The translations under genes and the position numbers were made by a program. DNA of 64,000 bases from Rhodobacterales bacterium 56_14_T64. Its GTDB lineage: Bacteria; Pseudomonadota; Alphaproteobacteria; Rhodobacterales; Rhodobacteraceae. Of the stretch, positions 19,938 to 29,177 are shown in pieces. The DNA lies in assembly GCA_002162795.1 (NCBI GenBank), contig MAAY01000055.1:1-64000 (forward strand), read 5' to 3'. Position 1 is the first letter of the stretch. Every line of letters starts with the position of its first letter. Under the pieces are notes generated by a model. It was not told the DNA's origin. It did no database searches and saw nothing but the letters and a program-made list of their open reading frames with translations.

Positions 19938-21131
19938 ATGAAAAAGTTGCTGATGGCCACCGCTGCCGTTGCACTGACTGCTGGTACGGCCTTTGCTGGC
20001 GGCCATGCCAAAGAAGTTAAACTTGGTATCCTGATTGGTTTTACAGGGCCAATTGAATCGCTGGCTCCGGCCATGGGTGCTGGTGCCGAGTTGGCAATGG
20101 CTGAAGTCACCAAATCTGGAGCGTTGCTCGACACGGCGACCGTAATACCAATGCGCGCTGACACCGGCTGTATCGACAACGGCCTGTCCACTGCTAACGC
20201 TGAAAAGATGCTTGCTGACGGCGTCAACGGCATCATCGGCGGTGACTGCTCGGGCGTGACTGGCGCAATCCTGCAGAACGTCGCCATCCCAAATGGCATG
20301 GTCATGATCTCGCCGTCGGCAACTTCGCCCGGCCTGTCGACCATGGAAGACAATGGATTGTTCTTCCGTACCGCTCCATCGGACGCACGTGAAGGCCAGG
20401 TCATGGCCGAGGTTCTGACAGACCGTGGTGTTAAATCCATCGCCCTGACCTATACCAACAACGACTACGGCAAGGGCCTGGCTGACGCGATCAAGACCTC
20501 GTTTGAGGCTGTTGGCGGTGAAGTCACCATTTCCGCAGCTCACGAAGACGGCAAAGGCGACTATTCCGCTGAAGTCGGCGCGCTGGCCTCGGCTGGTGGC
20601 GACATCCTGGTGGTTGCCGGTTACCTTGACCAAGGTGGTCTGGGCATCATTCAGTCCTCGCTGGACAGCGGTGCGTTTGATAAATTTGGTCTGCCCGGCG
20701 GCATGATCGGTGACTCGCTGCCTGCCAATGTTGGCGCAGATCTGAACGGCTCGTTTGGTCAGATTGCTGGTTCTGGCGGACAAGGTGCCGAAGCCTATTT
20801 CGCCATGGCCGAAGAAGCTGGCTTTGACGGTTCCTCGCCCTACTCGCCCGAATCCTATGACGCAGCGGCGCTGGTGATGCTGGCGATGCAAGCGGCCAAC
20901 TCGAAAGATCCGGCTGACTATGGCGCCAAGATCATGGACGTCGCCAACGCTCCGGGTGAGAAGATCTATCCGGGTGAACTGGGTAAAGGTCTGGAATTGC
21001 TGAAAGCCGGCACCGAGATCGACTATGTTGGCGCCTCGGCGGTTGAGCTGATCGGACCCGGTGAAAGCGCTGGTTCTTACCGCGAAATCGAAGTTACAGA
21101 CGGTGAAAACAAAACCGTTCAGTTCCGCTGA
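19938..21131 (+). CDS. Branched-chain amino-acid type ABC transporter substrate-binding protein
   Basis: 397 residues with a signal peptide (MKKLLMATAAVALTAGTAFA) and a LivK-type two-lobed fold: VKLGILIGFTGPIESLAP near the mature start, DGVNGIIGGDCSGVTGA, and YTNNDYGKGLADAIK. The ligand could be branched-chain or other amino acids, or an amide; sequence does not decide. The ATG has GGGAG upstream. First gene of a five-gene transporter operon; a strong hairpin follows its stop codon. Confidence 0.9.
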   Translation: MKKLLMATAAVALTAGTAFAGGHAKEVKLGILIGFTGPIESLAPAMGAGAELAMAEVTKSGALLDTATVIPMRADTGCIDNGLSTANAEKMLADGVNGIIGGDCSGVTGAILQNVAIPNGMVMISPSATSPGLSTMEDNGLFFRTAPSDAREGQVMAEVLTDRGVKSIALTYTNNDYGKGLADAIKTSFEAVGGEVTISAAHEDGKGDYSAEVGALASAGGDILVVAGYLDQGGLGIIQSSLDSGAFDKFGLPGGMIGDSLPANVGADLNGSFGQIAGSGGQGAEAYFAMAEEAGFDGSSPYSPESYDAAALVMLAMQAANSKDPADYGAKIMDVANAPGEKIYPGELGKGLELLKAGTEIDYVGASAVELIGPGESAGSYREIEVTDGENKTVQFR

Positions 21132-21154
21132 TTTAGCAGTTTCATGGTACTAAC

Positions 21155-21183
21155 GATCAGCCCGGGCATTGCTCGGGCTGATC
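21155..21183 (+). other. Intercistronic stem-loop between livK-type and livG-type genes
   Basis: GATCAGCCCG (21155-21164) and CGGGCTGATC (21174-21183) are perfect 10-bp arms around a 9-base loop, with no following T run. Such hairpins after binding-protein genes often stabilise the upstream message and lower readthrough, giving more binding protein than membrane components. Confidence 0.65.
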
Positions 21184-21224
21184 CAAATCAATAGCTGCAC
21201 AAACGCAGTAGGGGATGAATTTAA

Positions 21225-22010
21225 ATGATCGTCGTCGAAGACGTGCACAAGCACTTCGGCGGTTTCCATGCTGTTGACGGTGCAACGCTGGAAATTGCCA
21301 AGGGCTCCATTACTGGTCTGATCGGACCTAATGGTGCCGGAAAAACCACTCTTTTCAATGTGATCGCTGGTGTTCTTCCACCCACTTCCGGGCGGGTGAC
21401 GATGGATGGTGAGGATATCACCGGCCTGCCGCCGCATACGTTGTTTCACAAAGGACTGCTGCGGACCTTCCAGATCGCGCATGAGTTCTCGTCGATGACA
21501 TGTCGGGAAAACCTGATGATGGTACCCGGCGGGCAATCAGGTGAAACGCTGTGGAACACCTGGTTTGGTCGCAAGCGGATCGCTGATGAAGAACGCGCCC
21601 TGCGGGCCAAGGCTGATGAGGTGATGGAATTCCTGACCATCGAACACATCTCGGACCTAAAGGCGGGCGAAATCTCGGGTGGCCAGAAAAAACTGCTGGA
21701 ACTCGGCCGTACCATGATGGTGGATGCCAAGATCGTTTTCCTGGACGAGGTCGGCGCCGGCGTGAACCGCACCCTGCTCTATACCATCGCCGATGCGATC
21801 AAACGGCTGAACCAGGAACGCGGCTATACCTTTGTCGTCATCGAGCACGACATGGAGTTCATCGGTCGCCTGTGTGACCCGGTAATCTGTATGGCCGAGG
21901 GCAAGGTATTGGCGCAGGGAACCCTGGACGAGATCAAGGCCAACGAGCAGGTGATCGAGGCTTATTTGGGCACCGGGTTGAAGAACAAAGACAAACTGGC
22001 CGACGCGTAA
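21225..22010 (+). CDS. ABC transporter ATP-binding protein, LivG type
   Basis: 261 residues: Walker A GPNGAGKTT (about 35-43), signature ISGGQKKLLELGR, Walker B IVFLDEVGAGVN, switch region VIEHDME. The DEVGAGVN form replaces the more common DEPAAGLN of LivG and recurs in one subgroup of this family. It pairs with the LivF-type ATPase downstream. Confidence 0.92.
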   Translation: MIVVEDVHKHFGGFHAVDGATLEIAKGSITGLIGPNGAGKTTLFNVIAGVLPPTSGRVTMDGEDITGLPPHTLFHKGLLRTFQIAHEFSSMTCRENLMMVPGGQSGETLWNTWFGRKRIADEERALRAKADEVMEFLTIEHISDLKAGEISGGQKKLLELGRTMMVDAKIVFLDEVGAGVNRTLLYTIADAIKRLNQERGYTFVVIEHDMEFIGRLCDPVICMAEGKVLAQGTLDEIKANEQVIEAYLGTGLKNKDKLADA

Positions 22011-22061
22011 CTGTGGCAGTTTGTACAAACACCCTGCGCGAACGGGGTACGGGGGACTTAA

Positions 22062-22775
22062 ATGTCTGAACCATTTCTGATTGGCGACAGCATGACTGGG
22101 GGGTACGGCAAGGGGCCGGATATCCTGCATGATTGTACGATCGCTGTGAACCGCGGCGAGATTGCCGTGATTGTCGGGCCTAATGGCGCCGGCAAGTCCA
22201 CCGCAATGAAGGCGGTGTTTGGCATGTTGAATGTGCGCGGTGGCTCGGTCCGGCTGGACGGCGAGGATATTACCGCCCTTAGCCCGCAAGACCGGGTGGT
22301 TAAGGGCATGGGTTTTGTGCCGCAGAACCAGAATATTTTTACCTCGATGACAGTTGAGGAAAATTTGGAGATGGGCGCGTTCATCCGAACCGACGACATC
22401 CGCGAGACCATGGAACAAATCTATCACTTGTTCCCAATCCTGAAAGACAAACGCCATCAGGCAGCCGGAGAACTGTCCGGTGGTCAGCGTCAACAAGTCG
22501 CCGTTGGTCGCGCCCTGATGACCCAACCCAAAGTTCTGATGCTGGACGAGCCCACCGCTGGCGTGTCGCCGATTGTGATGGACGAGTTGTTTGACCGCAT
22601 TATCGAAGTGGCCCGCACCGGAATTCCGATCCTGATGGTGGAACAGAACGCCAGACAAGCGCTTGAGATCGCAGACAAAGGTTATGTTCTGGTGCAGGGG
22701 CGCAATGCCTTTACCGGCACCGGGAAAGAGCTGTTGGCTGATCCCGAAGTCCGCAAATCTTTTTTGGGAGGCTGA
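22062..22775 (+). CDS. ABC transporter ATP-binding protein, LivF type
   Basis: 237 residues: Walker A GPNGAGKST (about 43-51), signature LSGGQRQQVAVGRALM, Walker B VLMLDEPTAGVSP, switch region MVEQNARQAL, all as in LivF. GGGGGAC precedes the ATG. The upstream gap of 51 bp has no terminator-like structure. Confidence 0.93.
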   Translation: MSEPFLIGDSMTGGYGKGPDILHDCTIAVNRGEIAVIVGPNGAGKSTAMKAVFGMLNVRGGSVRLDGEDITALSPQDRVVKGMGFVPQNQNIFTSMTVEENLEMGAFIRTDDIRETMEQIYHLFPILKDKRHQAAGELSGGQRQQVAVGRALMTQPKVLMLDEPTAGVSPIVMDELFDRIIEVARTGIPILMVEQNARQALEIADKGYVLVQGRNAFTGTGKELLADPEVRKSFLGG

Positions 22776-22778
22776 TCA

Positions 22779-23789
22779 ATGGATCTTCTCAACGCTATCG
22801 TGGCGCTTACCAACTATGTGATGATCCCAGCAATCGCCTATGGCAGCCAACTGGCGCTTGGCGCGCTAGGCGTCACCCTGATCTACGGCGTGCTGCGGTT
22901 CTCCAACTTTGCCCATGGTGACTCCATGGCCTTTGGCACCATGGTGACCATTCTGGTGACCTGGTGGATGCAGTCGATGGGAATCAACCTCGGCCCACTA
23001 CCAACCGCCCTGCTCGCCCTGCCCTTTGGCATCCTTGCCACCATGGGGCTATTGCTGTTCACTGATCGGGTTGTCTACAAATTTTACCGCGAGCAAAAAG
23101 CCAAGCCAGTGATCTTTGTGATGGTCTCGCTTGGTGTGATGTTCATGATGAACGGCCTCGTGCGGTTCATCATCGGCCCCGGCGACCAGCGGTTTTCCGA
23201 CGGCGAACGTTTCATCATCTCAGCAAGGGATTTCAAGGCGATGACTGGCCTGCGCGAGGGTCTGGCGTTTAAGACCAGCCAAAGTATCACTGTGATCACC
23301 GCGGTGGTGGTTGTGATCGCTCTATTTTGGTTCCTGAACCGCACTCGCACCGGGAAATCAATGCGTGCCTATTCCGATAACGAGGATTTGGCACTGTTGT
23401 CCGGCATCAACCCGGAACGTGTAGTGATGTACACTTGGATGATCGTGGCTGGATTGGCGACCATCGCCGGGGTGTTATACGGATTGGATAAATCGTTCAA
23501 ACCCTTCACCTATTTCCAACTGCTGCTACCGATTTTTGCCTCGGCAATCGTTGGCGGTCTTGGCAATCCACTGGGTGCTATTGCTGGCGGCTTTATCATC
23601 GCCTTTTCCGAAGTGTCGATCACCTATGCATGGAAAAAAGTGCTGGGCTATATGATGCCAGAGAACCTGCAACCTGACAGTTTGGTGCAACTGCTGAGCA
23701 CGGACTACAAGTTTGCTGTCTCCTTTGGGATCCTGCTGATTGTTCTGTTGTTCAAACCCACAGGTCTATTCAAAGGACAATCAGTATGA
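22779..23789 (+). CDS. Branched-chain amino-acid type ABC permease, LivH type
   Basis: 336 residues, about eight hydrophobic segments. It has the LivH opening GALGVTLIYGVLRFSNFAHGD and the glycine-rich loop AIVGGLGNPLGAIAGG near the C-terminus. Starts 3 bp after the livF-type gene and overlaps the livM-type gene by 4 bp. Confidence 0.93.
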   Translation: MDLLNAIVALTNYVMIPAIAYGSQLALGALGVTLIYGVLRFSNFAHGDSMAFGTMVTILVTWWMQSMGINLGPLPTALLALPFGILATMGLLLFTDRVVYKFYREQKAKPVIFVMVSLGVMFMMNGLVRFIIGPGDQRFSDGERFIISARDFKAMTGLREGLAFKTSQSITVITAVVVVIALFWFLNRTRTGKSMRAYSDNEDLALLSGINPERVVMYTWMIVAGLATIAGVLYGLDKSFKPFTYFQLLLPIFASAIVGGLGNPLGAIAGGFIIAFSEVSITYAWKKVLGYMMPENLQPDSLVQLLSTDYKFAVSFGILLIVLLFKPTGLFKGQSV

Positions 23790-25108
23790 ACGCGACCGTA
23801 AAACACTCCCTTATGTTTGCCTTCGTCGGGTTGCTGATCATCCTGGATGGCACCACCAGCTATGGCATTTTCTCGGGCACTTGGAATTCGGCGCTGGGGA
23901 TCCTCAACATGGGGCTGGTGTCGGCGATCATGGCGCTGGGTGTGAACCTGCAATGGGGCTTTGCCGGCTTGTTCAATATCGGCATCATGGGCTTTACCGC
24001 ATTGGGCGGGCTGGCTGTGGTGCTGGTGACGTCAGCCCCGACTCCTGGCGCGTGGAGCGAAGGTGGTATCGGTATCATCATGGCGCTGGTGTTGGGCGCT
24101 ATGACCGTGGTGGCCGCAGTAATGATCACCAAGAAAATGCCACCGGGCAAGCAGCGGATGTTGATTCTTGGTGCGGTGCTGATCGGTGGTTTCTTTGCCT
24201 ACAGGGCGATTTTTGATCCAGCCGTGTCTGGCTTAGAAGCCATCAATCCGGCCCTATTGGGCAGTCTTGGTGGACTTGGCTTGCCTGTCCTTCTGGCATG
24301 GCCAGCCGGTGGCTTGCTGGCGGCGGGTGCGGCCTGGCTGATCGGCAAGACCGCTCTGGGGCTGCGCTCGGACTATCTGGCGATTGCCACCTTAGGCATT
24401 GCGGAAATCATCATTGCTGTGATGAAAAACGAGGACTGGCTGTCGCGCGGCGTCAAAAACGTGGTTGGCTTGCCCCGCCCGATGCGAAAAGAGATCGTGC
24501 TACAGGAAGATCCCGGTTTTCTGGAAACAGCGGCCTCTCTGGGGCTGGATCCTGTGCTCGCCTCAACTCTCTATGTGAAGATCACCTATTCACTGCTGTT
24601 CACTGCCGTTCTGCTGGCGCTGCTGTGGATGTCGCAGATGGGTCTCAAAAGCCCCTGGGGTCGGATGATGCGGGCGATCCGTGACAACGAGGTCGCCGCC
24701 GAGGCAATGGGCAAAGATGTCACCCGTCGCCATTTGCAGATCTTTGTGCTGGGCTCGGCAATTTGCGGCATTGCCGGTGCGATGATGACAACGCTGGACG
24801 GCCAATTGACACCGGGCACCTATAACCCGCTACGATTTACCTTTCTGATCTGGGTGATGGTTGTGGTTGGCGGCTCGGGTAACAATTTTGGCGCAGTTCT
24901 GGGCGGCATCCTGATCTGGTTTTTCTGGATCAAAGTCGAACCGATGGGCGCAGGCTTGATGAACTTTGTTACGTCCGGACTTGCCGACGATAGCGCGCTA
25001 AAATCGCACCTGCTGGACAGCACCGCCCATATGAGGTTGTTCACCATGGGGTTGATATTGCTCCTGGTTCTCAGGTTCAGTCCACGCGGGTTAATCCCCG
25101 AGAAATAG
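23786..25108 (+). CDS. Branched-chain amino-acid type ABC permease, LivM type
   Basis: 440 residues; the LivM core includes SAIMALGVNLQWGFAGLFNIG, GLRSDYLAIATLGIAEII, the loop WGRMMRAIRDNEVAAEAMGKDV and VVVGGSGNNFGAVLGG. It is longer than E. coli LivM because of extra hydrophobic segments around residues 85-180. Its ATG overlaps the livH-type stop (ATGA). Confidence 0.92.
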   Translation: MNATVKHSLMFAFVGLLIILDGTTSYGIFSGTWNSALGILNMGLVSAIMALGVNLQWGFAGLFNIGIMGFTALGGLAVVLVTSAPTPGAWSEGGIGIIMALVLGAMTVVAAVMITKKMPPGKQRMLILGAVLIGGFFAYRAIFDPAVSGLEAINPALLGSLGGLGLPVLLAWPAGGLLAAGAAWLIGKTALGLRSDYLAIATLGIAEIIIAVMKNEDWLSRGVKNVVGLPRPMRKEIVLQEDPGFLETAASLGLDPVLASTLYVKITYSLLFTAVLLALLWMSQMGLKSPWGRMMRAIRDNEVAAEAMGKDVTRRHLQIFVLGSAICGIAGAMMTTLDGQLTPGTYNPLRFTFLIWVMVVVGGSGNNFGAVLGGILIWFFWIKVEPMGAGLMNFVTSGLADDSALKSHLLDSTAHMRLFTMGLILLLVLRFSPRGLIPEK

Positions 25109-25110
25109 AT

Positions 25111-25142
25111 AAACGCCGCCCCAGTCCCCTGGGGCGGCGTTT
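25111..25142. terminator. Terminator hairpin after the liv-type operon
   Basis: Near-perfect inverted repeat AACGCCGCCCC / GGGGCGGCGTT with a short loop, directly after the livM-type stop. The flanking A-rich and short T stretches allow use from either side, but the next gene on the minus strand ends 76 bp away. Confidence 0.75.
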
Positions 25143-25217
25143 CCACTGCTGCAGTCTTCTTCTTGTTAAAAATACCTCCGACGCCGGCGGTATGGGCTTG
25201 TTCAAGCCCGTTCTGCG

Positions 25218-26759
25218 TTAACGCCCTTTGAACAAGCCTCCCAGAATACCACGAACAAGTCGGCGGCCAGTGGTGCCCTTCAGCTCTTTGATCACCGCCT
25301 CGCTTATGGCTGATCCAAACGAGTCCCGAGACCGCGTCATGCGAGACGAAGATCGGCTTACCCGATGGCCAGTGTAGCGCCGTGCCGATTGATACTCGCG
25401 TTCCATACTTGGCTGCTCTTCGGCCTGCGTCTCTACAGCTTCGGCCTCGACAGCCGCAGCCTGAGCTTTTTCAGACAGGATTTCATAGGCAGACCGGCGG
25501 TCCAACACCTTGTCATACTTGCCGGCCATATCCGACGACGTCATAACCTCGGCCCGTTCGGCTGTTGTTATTGGTCCAAGTTGCGAACTGGGCGGACGGA
25601 TCAGGGTGCGTTCGACGATGCCCGGCACACCCTTTTTCATCAACATTGACGTCACCGCCTCGCCAACACCAACCTCACGGATTGCGGCCTCGGTCGAGAA
25701 CCGCGGATTTTCGCGATAGGTTTCAGCGGCCAATTTCAAGTTCTTGCGATCGCGGGCCGTAAAGGCACGTAGTGCGTGCTGAATTCGATTGCCCAATTGG
25801 CCCAGAATATCCTCGGGAACATCGGCTGGGTTTTGGGTGACGAAATAGATGCCGACCCCTTTTGAGCGAATGAGGCGTGCGACCTGTTCCACCTTGTCGA
25901 CCAAGGCTTTGGGGGCATCATCAAACAGCAGATGCGCTTCGTCGAAAAAGAACACCAATTTGGGTTTGTCGGGATCTCCGACCTCGGGCAATTCTTCAAA
26001 CAGCTCGCTCAGCAACCACAACAAGAACGTCGCATATAGTCCGGGCGCCGCCATCAACTTGTCTGCAGCCAGGATATTGACCATTCCCTTTCCCTCGCCG
26101 TTGCAGCGTATCAGATCATTTAGCGCCAGTGCCGGTTCGCCAAACAACCTGTCTCCGCCTTGGTTTTCCAACACCAGCAAGCGGCGTTGGATCGCGCCGA
26201 TCGAGGCGGTGGAGACATTGCCATAACGAAGCGACAGCTGGTCACGGTTTTCACCAACCCAGACCAGTATAGATTGCAGATCTTTGAGGTCCAGCAATGG
26301 CAAGCCTTCGGTGTCGGCCAGCCGGAAGGCAATATTCAAAATGCCCTCTTGGGCTTCACTCAGCTCCAATAACCGCGCCAGCAACAATGGCCCCATTTCT
26401 GCAACGGTGGTGCGGACGGGATGCCCCTGTTGACCAAATAGATCCCAAAAAGTGACCGGGCAGGCATGATAGGAAAAACTGTCAAAGCCAATTGTCTTTG
26501 AGCGAGAAGTAAAGGCGTCGTGTAACTTGTGCTCGGCACTTCCGGCTTTGGCCAACCCGGAAAGATCGCCTTTGACATCCGTCAGGATCACCGGCACCCC
26601 GGCATTGGAAAAACCCTCGGCCATAATTTGCAGGGTCACTGTCTTGCCTGTTCCCGTCGCGCCGGCAACCAATCCGTGACGGTTGGCATATTTCAGGTTC
26701 AATCCCTGTTGGATGCTGTAGTCATCGCCGCCACCGCCAATAAGTATCGTCTGCGCCAT
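25218..26759 (-). CDS. HerA-like ATPase (DUF853 family)
   Basis: 513 residues. Walker A is GATGTGKTVT (about 33-42), Walker B is KLVFFFDEAHLLFD, and YFVTQNPADVPEDILGQLGNRIQHALRAFT follows as in the bacterial HerA-like (DUF853) group. A low-complexity Ala/Glu and Arg/Ser-rich stretch lies at about 430-490. Members are hexameric DNA-translocating ATPase relatives of unclear cellular role; no NurA-like nuclease is adjacent. The frame is open further upstream but the ATG at MAQTILIGGGG has AGGA in front and fits the family. Confidence 0.85.
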   Translation of the reverse strand: MAQTILIGGGGDDYSIQQGLNLKYANRHGLVAGATGTGKTVTLQIMAEGFSNAGVPVILTDVKGDLSGLAKAGSAEHKLHDAFTSRSKTIGFDSFSYHACPVTFWDLFGQQGHPVRTTVAEMGPLLLARLLELSEAQEGILNIAFRLADTEGLPLLDLKDLQSILVWVGENRDQLSLRYGNVSTASIGAIQRRLLVLENQGGDRLFGEPALALNDLIRCNGEGKGMVNILAADKLMAAPGLYATFLLWLLSELFEELPEVGDPDKPKLVFFFDEAHLLFDDAPKALVDKVEQVARLIRSKGVGIYFVTQNPADVPEDILGQLGNRIQHALRAFTARDRKNLKLAAETYRENPRFSTEAAIREVGVGEAVTSMLMKKGVPGIVERTLIRPPSSQLGPITTAERAEVMTSSDMAGKYDKVLDRRSAYEILSEKAQAAAVEAEAVETQAEEQPSMEREYQSARRYTGHRVSRSSSRMTRSRDSFGSAISEAVIKELKGTTGRRLVRGILGGLFKGR

Positions 26760-26996
26760 GCTCAAATCCTGTCTGAAATCAATAAACTGCTCCGCGTACG
26801 GAAAGTTAACGTTTGTATGCGACAGTGACAATTGTCCGCTACTGCCATCCGGCACATTCGGCGGACATTCCTCCCTGTCAGACTGGGCCGTGCCGATTGG
26901 CACGGCCATTTTTTTAGGCACCCTCGTCATTTGACCTATTTGCGCGAATAACGACCAGAAAATTCAAGCCTCGGTATAAATATTTTTCCCCAGCTG

Positions 26997-27025
26997 TTGA
27001 CCGATGGCCGCGCCTTTCGTAACGT
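26997..27025 (+). promoter_or_regulatory. Candidate promoter for intergenic small RNA
   Basis: TTGACC (26997-27002) and TAACGT (27020-27025) are separated by exactly 17 bp. The -35 is good, the -10 weak (3 of 6 consensus bases). Confidence 0.4.
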
Positions 27026-27031
27026 CGCAAC

Positions 27032-27100
27032 CAATAACTAAGTCGGCCAGTCCGACGGGGAAAAAAAACGAGAGAGGGAACCTAGTGGGTTCCCTTTTTT
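27032..27100 (+). ncRNA. Candidate small RNA ending in an orphan intrinsic terminator
   Basis: A strong terminator (GGGAACC-TAGTG-GGTTCCC then six T, 27076-27100) has no protein gene upstream of it on the plus strand; the neighbour there is transcribed away. Before it lie a small hairpin GTCGG-CCAGT-CCGAC (27042-27056) and an A-rich linker with eight consecutive A. A 17-bp-spaced promoter-like pair lies seven bases ahead. Hairpin, unpaired A-rich linker and U-tailed terminator is the usual layout of an Hfq-type sRNA. No known family is recognised. Confidence 0.5.
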
Positions 27101-27235
27101 GATTTCATTTCCAAGGTGTTCCTGTGATGAACAGGTCGCAATGCAATTCACCGCTGATACGTAGATATTTACCTGACACTGCTTTGGCGCCATGATACAG
27201 CCAGTGTGGACGTGCAGAAAAAAATTGAGGCTTTT

Positions 27236-27871
27236 ATGTTTAAATCCCTGACCCCACTTTCCTTGGCTGCGATGATGGCGCTTGCAATGCCTTTGACGGC
27301 ACAAGAGACCAACGCTGACGCCGAGACTGTAGGAACCGAAACAACCGAATCCGACACGACGACAGCGACAGATCAGGGGCTCGACCTTGGCGTGCCGGTG
27401 GACGCGGGGCCAAAATTGGGTGATCGGTACTCAAAGGAAAAACATGGCGACTGGGATTTGGCCTGTGTGCGCACCGAGACTGAAACCGACCCCTGTTCAC
27501 TGCTGCAAATTCTGACTGATGCCAATGGCAACCCAATGGCAGAGGTTTCAATGTTCCGGCTCGGTGACCAAGGCGGCCAAGCAGTTGCTGCAGCTACAGT
27601 GATCGTTCCACTGGAAACGCTGTTGCCGGCTGCATTGACCATTTCGGTCGATGGCGCTCCGGGTAAACGTTACAACTACTCGTTTTGCAGTCCACTGGGA
27701 TGTATTGCCCAGATCGGTTTGACCGCCTCCGATATCGATGCGTTCAAAAAGGGCACCGTGGCAACATTGTCTCTGCGGCCTGCGCCTGCTCCAGATCAGG
27801 TTATCGAGATGGAAATGTCGCTAAAGGGATTTACCGCCGGATTTAACGTCGTCGACGTTGTCGAGCAATAA
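27236..27871 (+). CDS. Invasion-associated locus B (IalB) family protein
   Basis: 211 residues. A signal peptide (about 1-22, cleavage near LTAQ) is followed by an acidic Thr/Glu-rich linker and the IalB domain, recognised by YSKEKHGDWDLACVR, PCSLLQIL and FCSPLGCIAQIGL. The two Cys pairs probably form disulfides in the periplasm. The family was named from Bartonella but is widespread in free-living alphaproteobacteria, where its role is unclear. GAGG precedes the ATG; a terminator follows. Confidence 0.85.
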   Translation: MFKSLTPLSLAAMMALAMPLTAQETNADAETVGTETTESDTTTATDQGLDLGVPVDAGPKLGDRYSKEKHGDWDLACVRTETETDPCSLLQILTDANGNPMAEVSMFRLGDQGGQAVAAATVIVPLETLLPAALTISVDGAPGKRYNYSFCSPLGCIAQIGLTASDIDAFKKGTVATLSLRPAPAPDQVIEMEMSLKGFTAGFNVVDVVEQ

Positions 27872-27893
27872 ATTCTGCTAATCGCGTATCAGC

Positions 27894-27929
27894 AACCGCC
27901 GCTCTAACCAGAGTGGCGGTTTTCTTTTG
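27894..27929 (+). terminator. Intrinsic terminator after the ialB-type gene
   Basis: AACCGCCGCTCT pairs with AGAGTGGCGGTT (one G-T pair) around a 4-base loop, followed by TTCTTTT. Convergent with the ketosynthase gene. Confidence 0.75.
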
Positions 27930-27940
27930 GGCGCTGCAAA

Positions 27941-29149
27941 TTAGATCCGTCGCAGAGCCAGCACGGCGTTCAGTCCGCCAAAGGCAAAGGCGTTGCTGAG
28001 AGTTACATTGACCTTGGCCTCACGGGCCTCGTTCGGCACCACGTCGAGGGCACATTCCGGGTCCGGCTCTTGATAGCCGATAGTCGGCGCCACAACACCG
28101 TCGCGTAACGCCATGATACAGGCCAGAAGTTCAACCGCTCCGGTGCCGCCGATCAGGTGACCGTGCATGGATTTGGTTGACGATATCATCAGTTGATCTG
28201 CATGTGGGCCAAAGACATCCGCCACAGCGGCGCATTCGGTTTTGTCATTAGCAGCGGTACCAGTGCCATGCGCGTTGATGTAACCAACCTCATCCGTGTT
28301 GATGCCGGCATCAGCTAACGCTCCCGCGATTGCCCGAGCCGCGCCTTGTTTGCTGGGCATCACAATATCTGCGGCATCCGACGACATTGCAAAGCCAATC
28401 ACCTCACATAGAATTTCGGCACCACGGGCGCGGGCGTGCTCATAGTCCTCGAACACAAAAATCCCGGCACCTTCGCCCTGGACCATACCGTTGCGATTAG
28501 CACTGAACGGACGGCAGGCATCTTTGGACATCACCCGCAAACCCTCCCAGGCCTTTACGCCGCCAAAACACAGCATCGATTCCGAGCCGCCGGTGACCAT
28601 TGCGGGGGCCATGCCAGTTCGGACCATCTGAAACGCCTGTGCCATGGCATGATTGGACGAGGCACAGGCCGTCGAGACCGTAAAGCTGGGCCCTTTCAGA
28701 TTGTGCTGCATTGAAACATGGCTGGCGGCGGCATTGTTCATCAGCTTGGGTACGACAAATGGATGCACCCGGTTTTTGCCGTCCTCGTAGACAGAACGGT
28801 AGTTATCATCCCAGGTCGACACCCCACCACCCGCAGTGCCCAGCACAACCCCGGATTTTGCCGCCAACTCGCCGGTAAACTCCAGACCTGACTGTTCTAT
28901 CGCCTCTTTGGCGGCTGTCAGGGTAAACTGAGTGAAACGGTCGTAAAGGCTAATCTGTTGGCGATTAAAGCGGCCCTCAGCCTCGAAACCACGCACCTGA
29001 CCGCCGATCCTGATTGTCAGCCGGTCAACATCGCGGAACTCCAGTGGGCCAATACCACAGCGTCCCTCGCGCATCGCTTCCAAAGTTTCAGGCACCGAAT
29101 GCCCTAAGGCGTTGATCGTGCCGGCCCCGGTGATGACAACGCGCTTCAT
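27941..29149 (-). CDS. Beta-ketoacyl-ACP synthase (FabF/KAS II type)
   Basis: 402 residues with the full Cys-His-His triad: VSTACASSNHA (Cys162), NAHGTGT (His294) and SMHGHLIGG (His331), so it should be condensing-competent. It elongates acyl-ACP with malonyl-ACP. It closes a minus-strand operon after lpxD and a dedicated ACP, so it is more likely a specialised synthase for an envelope acyl chain than the housekeeping FabF; that is inference from context. Confidence 0.9.
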   Translation of the reverse strand: MKRVVITGAGTINALGHSVPETLEAMREGRCGIGPLEFRDVDRLTIRIGGQVRGFEAEGRFNRQQISLYDRFTQFTLTAAKEAIEQSGLEFTGELAAKSGVVLGTAGGGVSTWDDNYRSVYEDGKNRVHPFVVPKLMNNAAASHVSMQHNLKGPSFTVSTACASSNHAMAQAFQMVRTGMAPAMVTGGSESMLCFGGVKAWEGLRVMSKDACRPFSANRNGMVQGEGAGIFVFEDYEHARARGAEILCEVIGFAMSSDAADIVMPSKQGAARAIAGALADAGINTDEVGYINAHGTGTAANDKTECAAVADVFGPHADQLMISSTKSMHGHLIGGTGAVELLACIMALRDGVVAPTIGYQEPDPECALDVVPNEAREAKVNVTLSNAFAFGGLNAVLALRRI

Positions 29150-29177
29150 ATGATCAACCTTTGCCCGTAGGCCGTTG

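Larger units (their letters stand above)
26760..27235. other. Intergenic region between herA-like gene and ialB-type gene
   Basis: 476 bp without a protein gene, lying between divergent genes. It contains a candidate small RNA on the plus strand (27032-27100) and must also hold the promoters of both neighbours. CCTGT-GATGA-ACAGG at 27121-27135 is an additional short inverted repeat. Confidence 0.6.

Noticed and set aside
20000-20891. Long minus-strand frames opposite the binding-protein gene
   Set aside because: These are shadows of the plus-strand gene, which has a signal peptide, family motifs and operon context.
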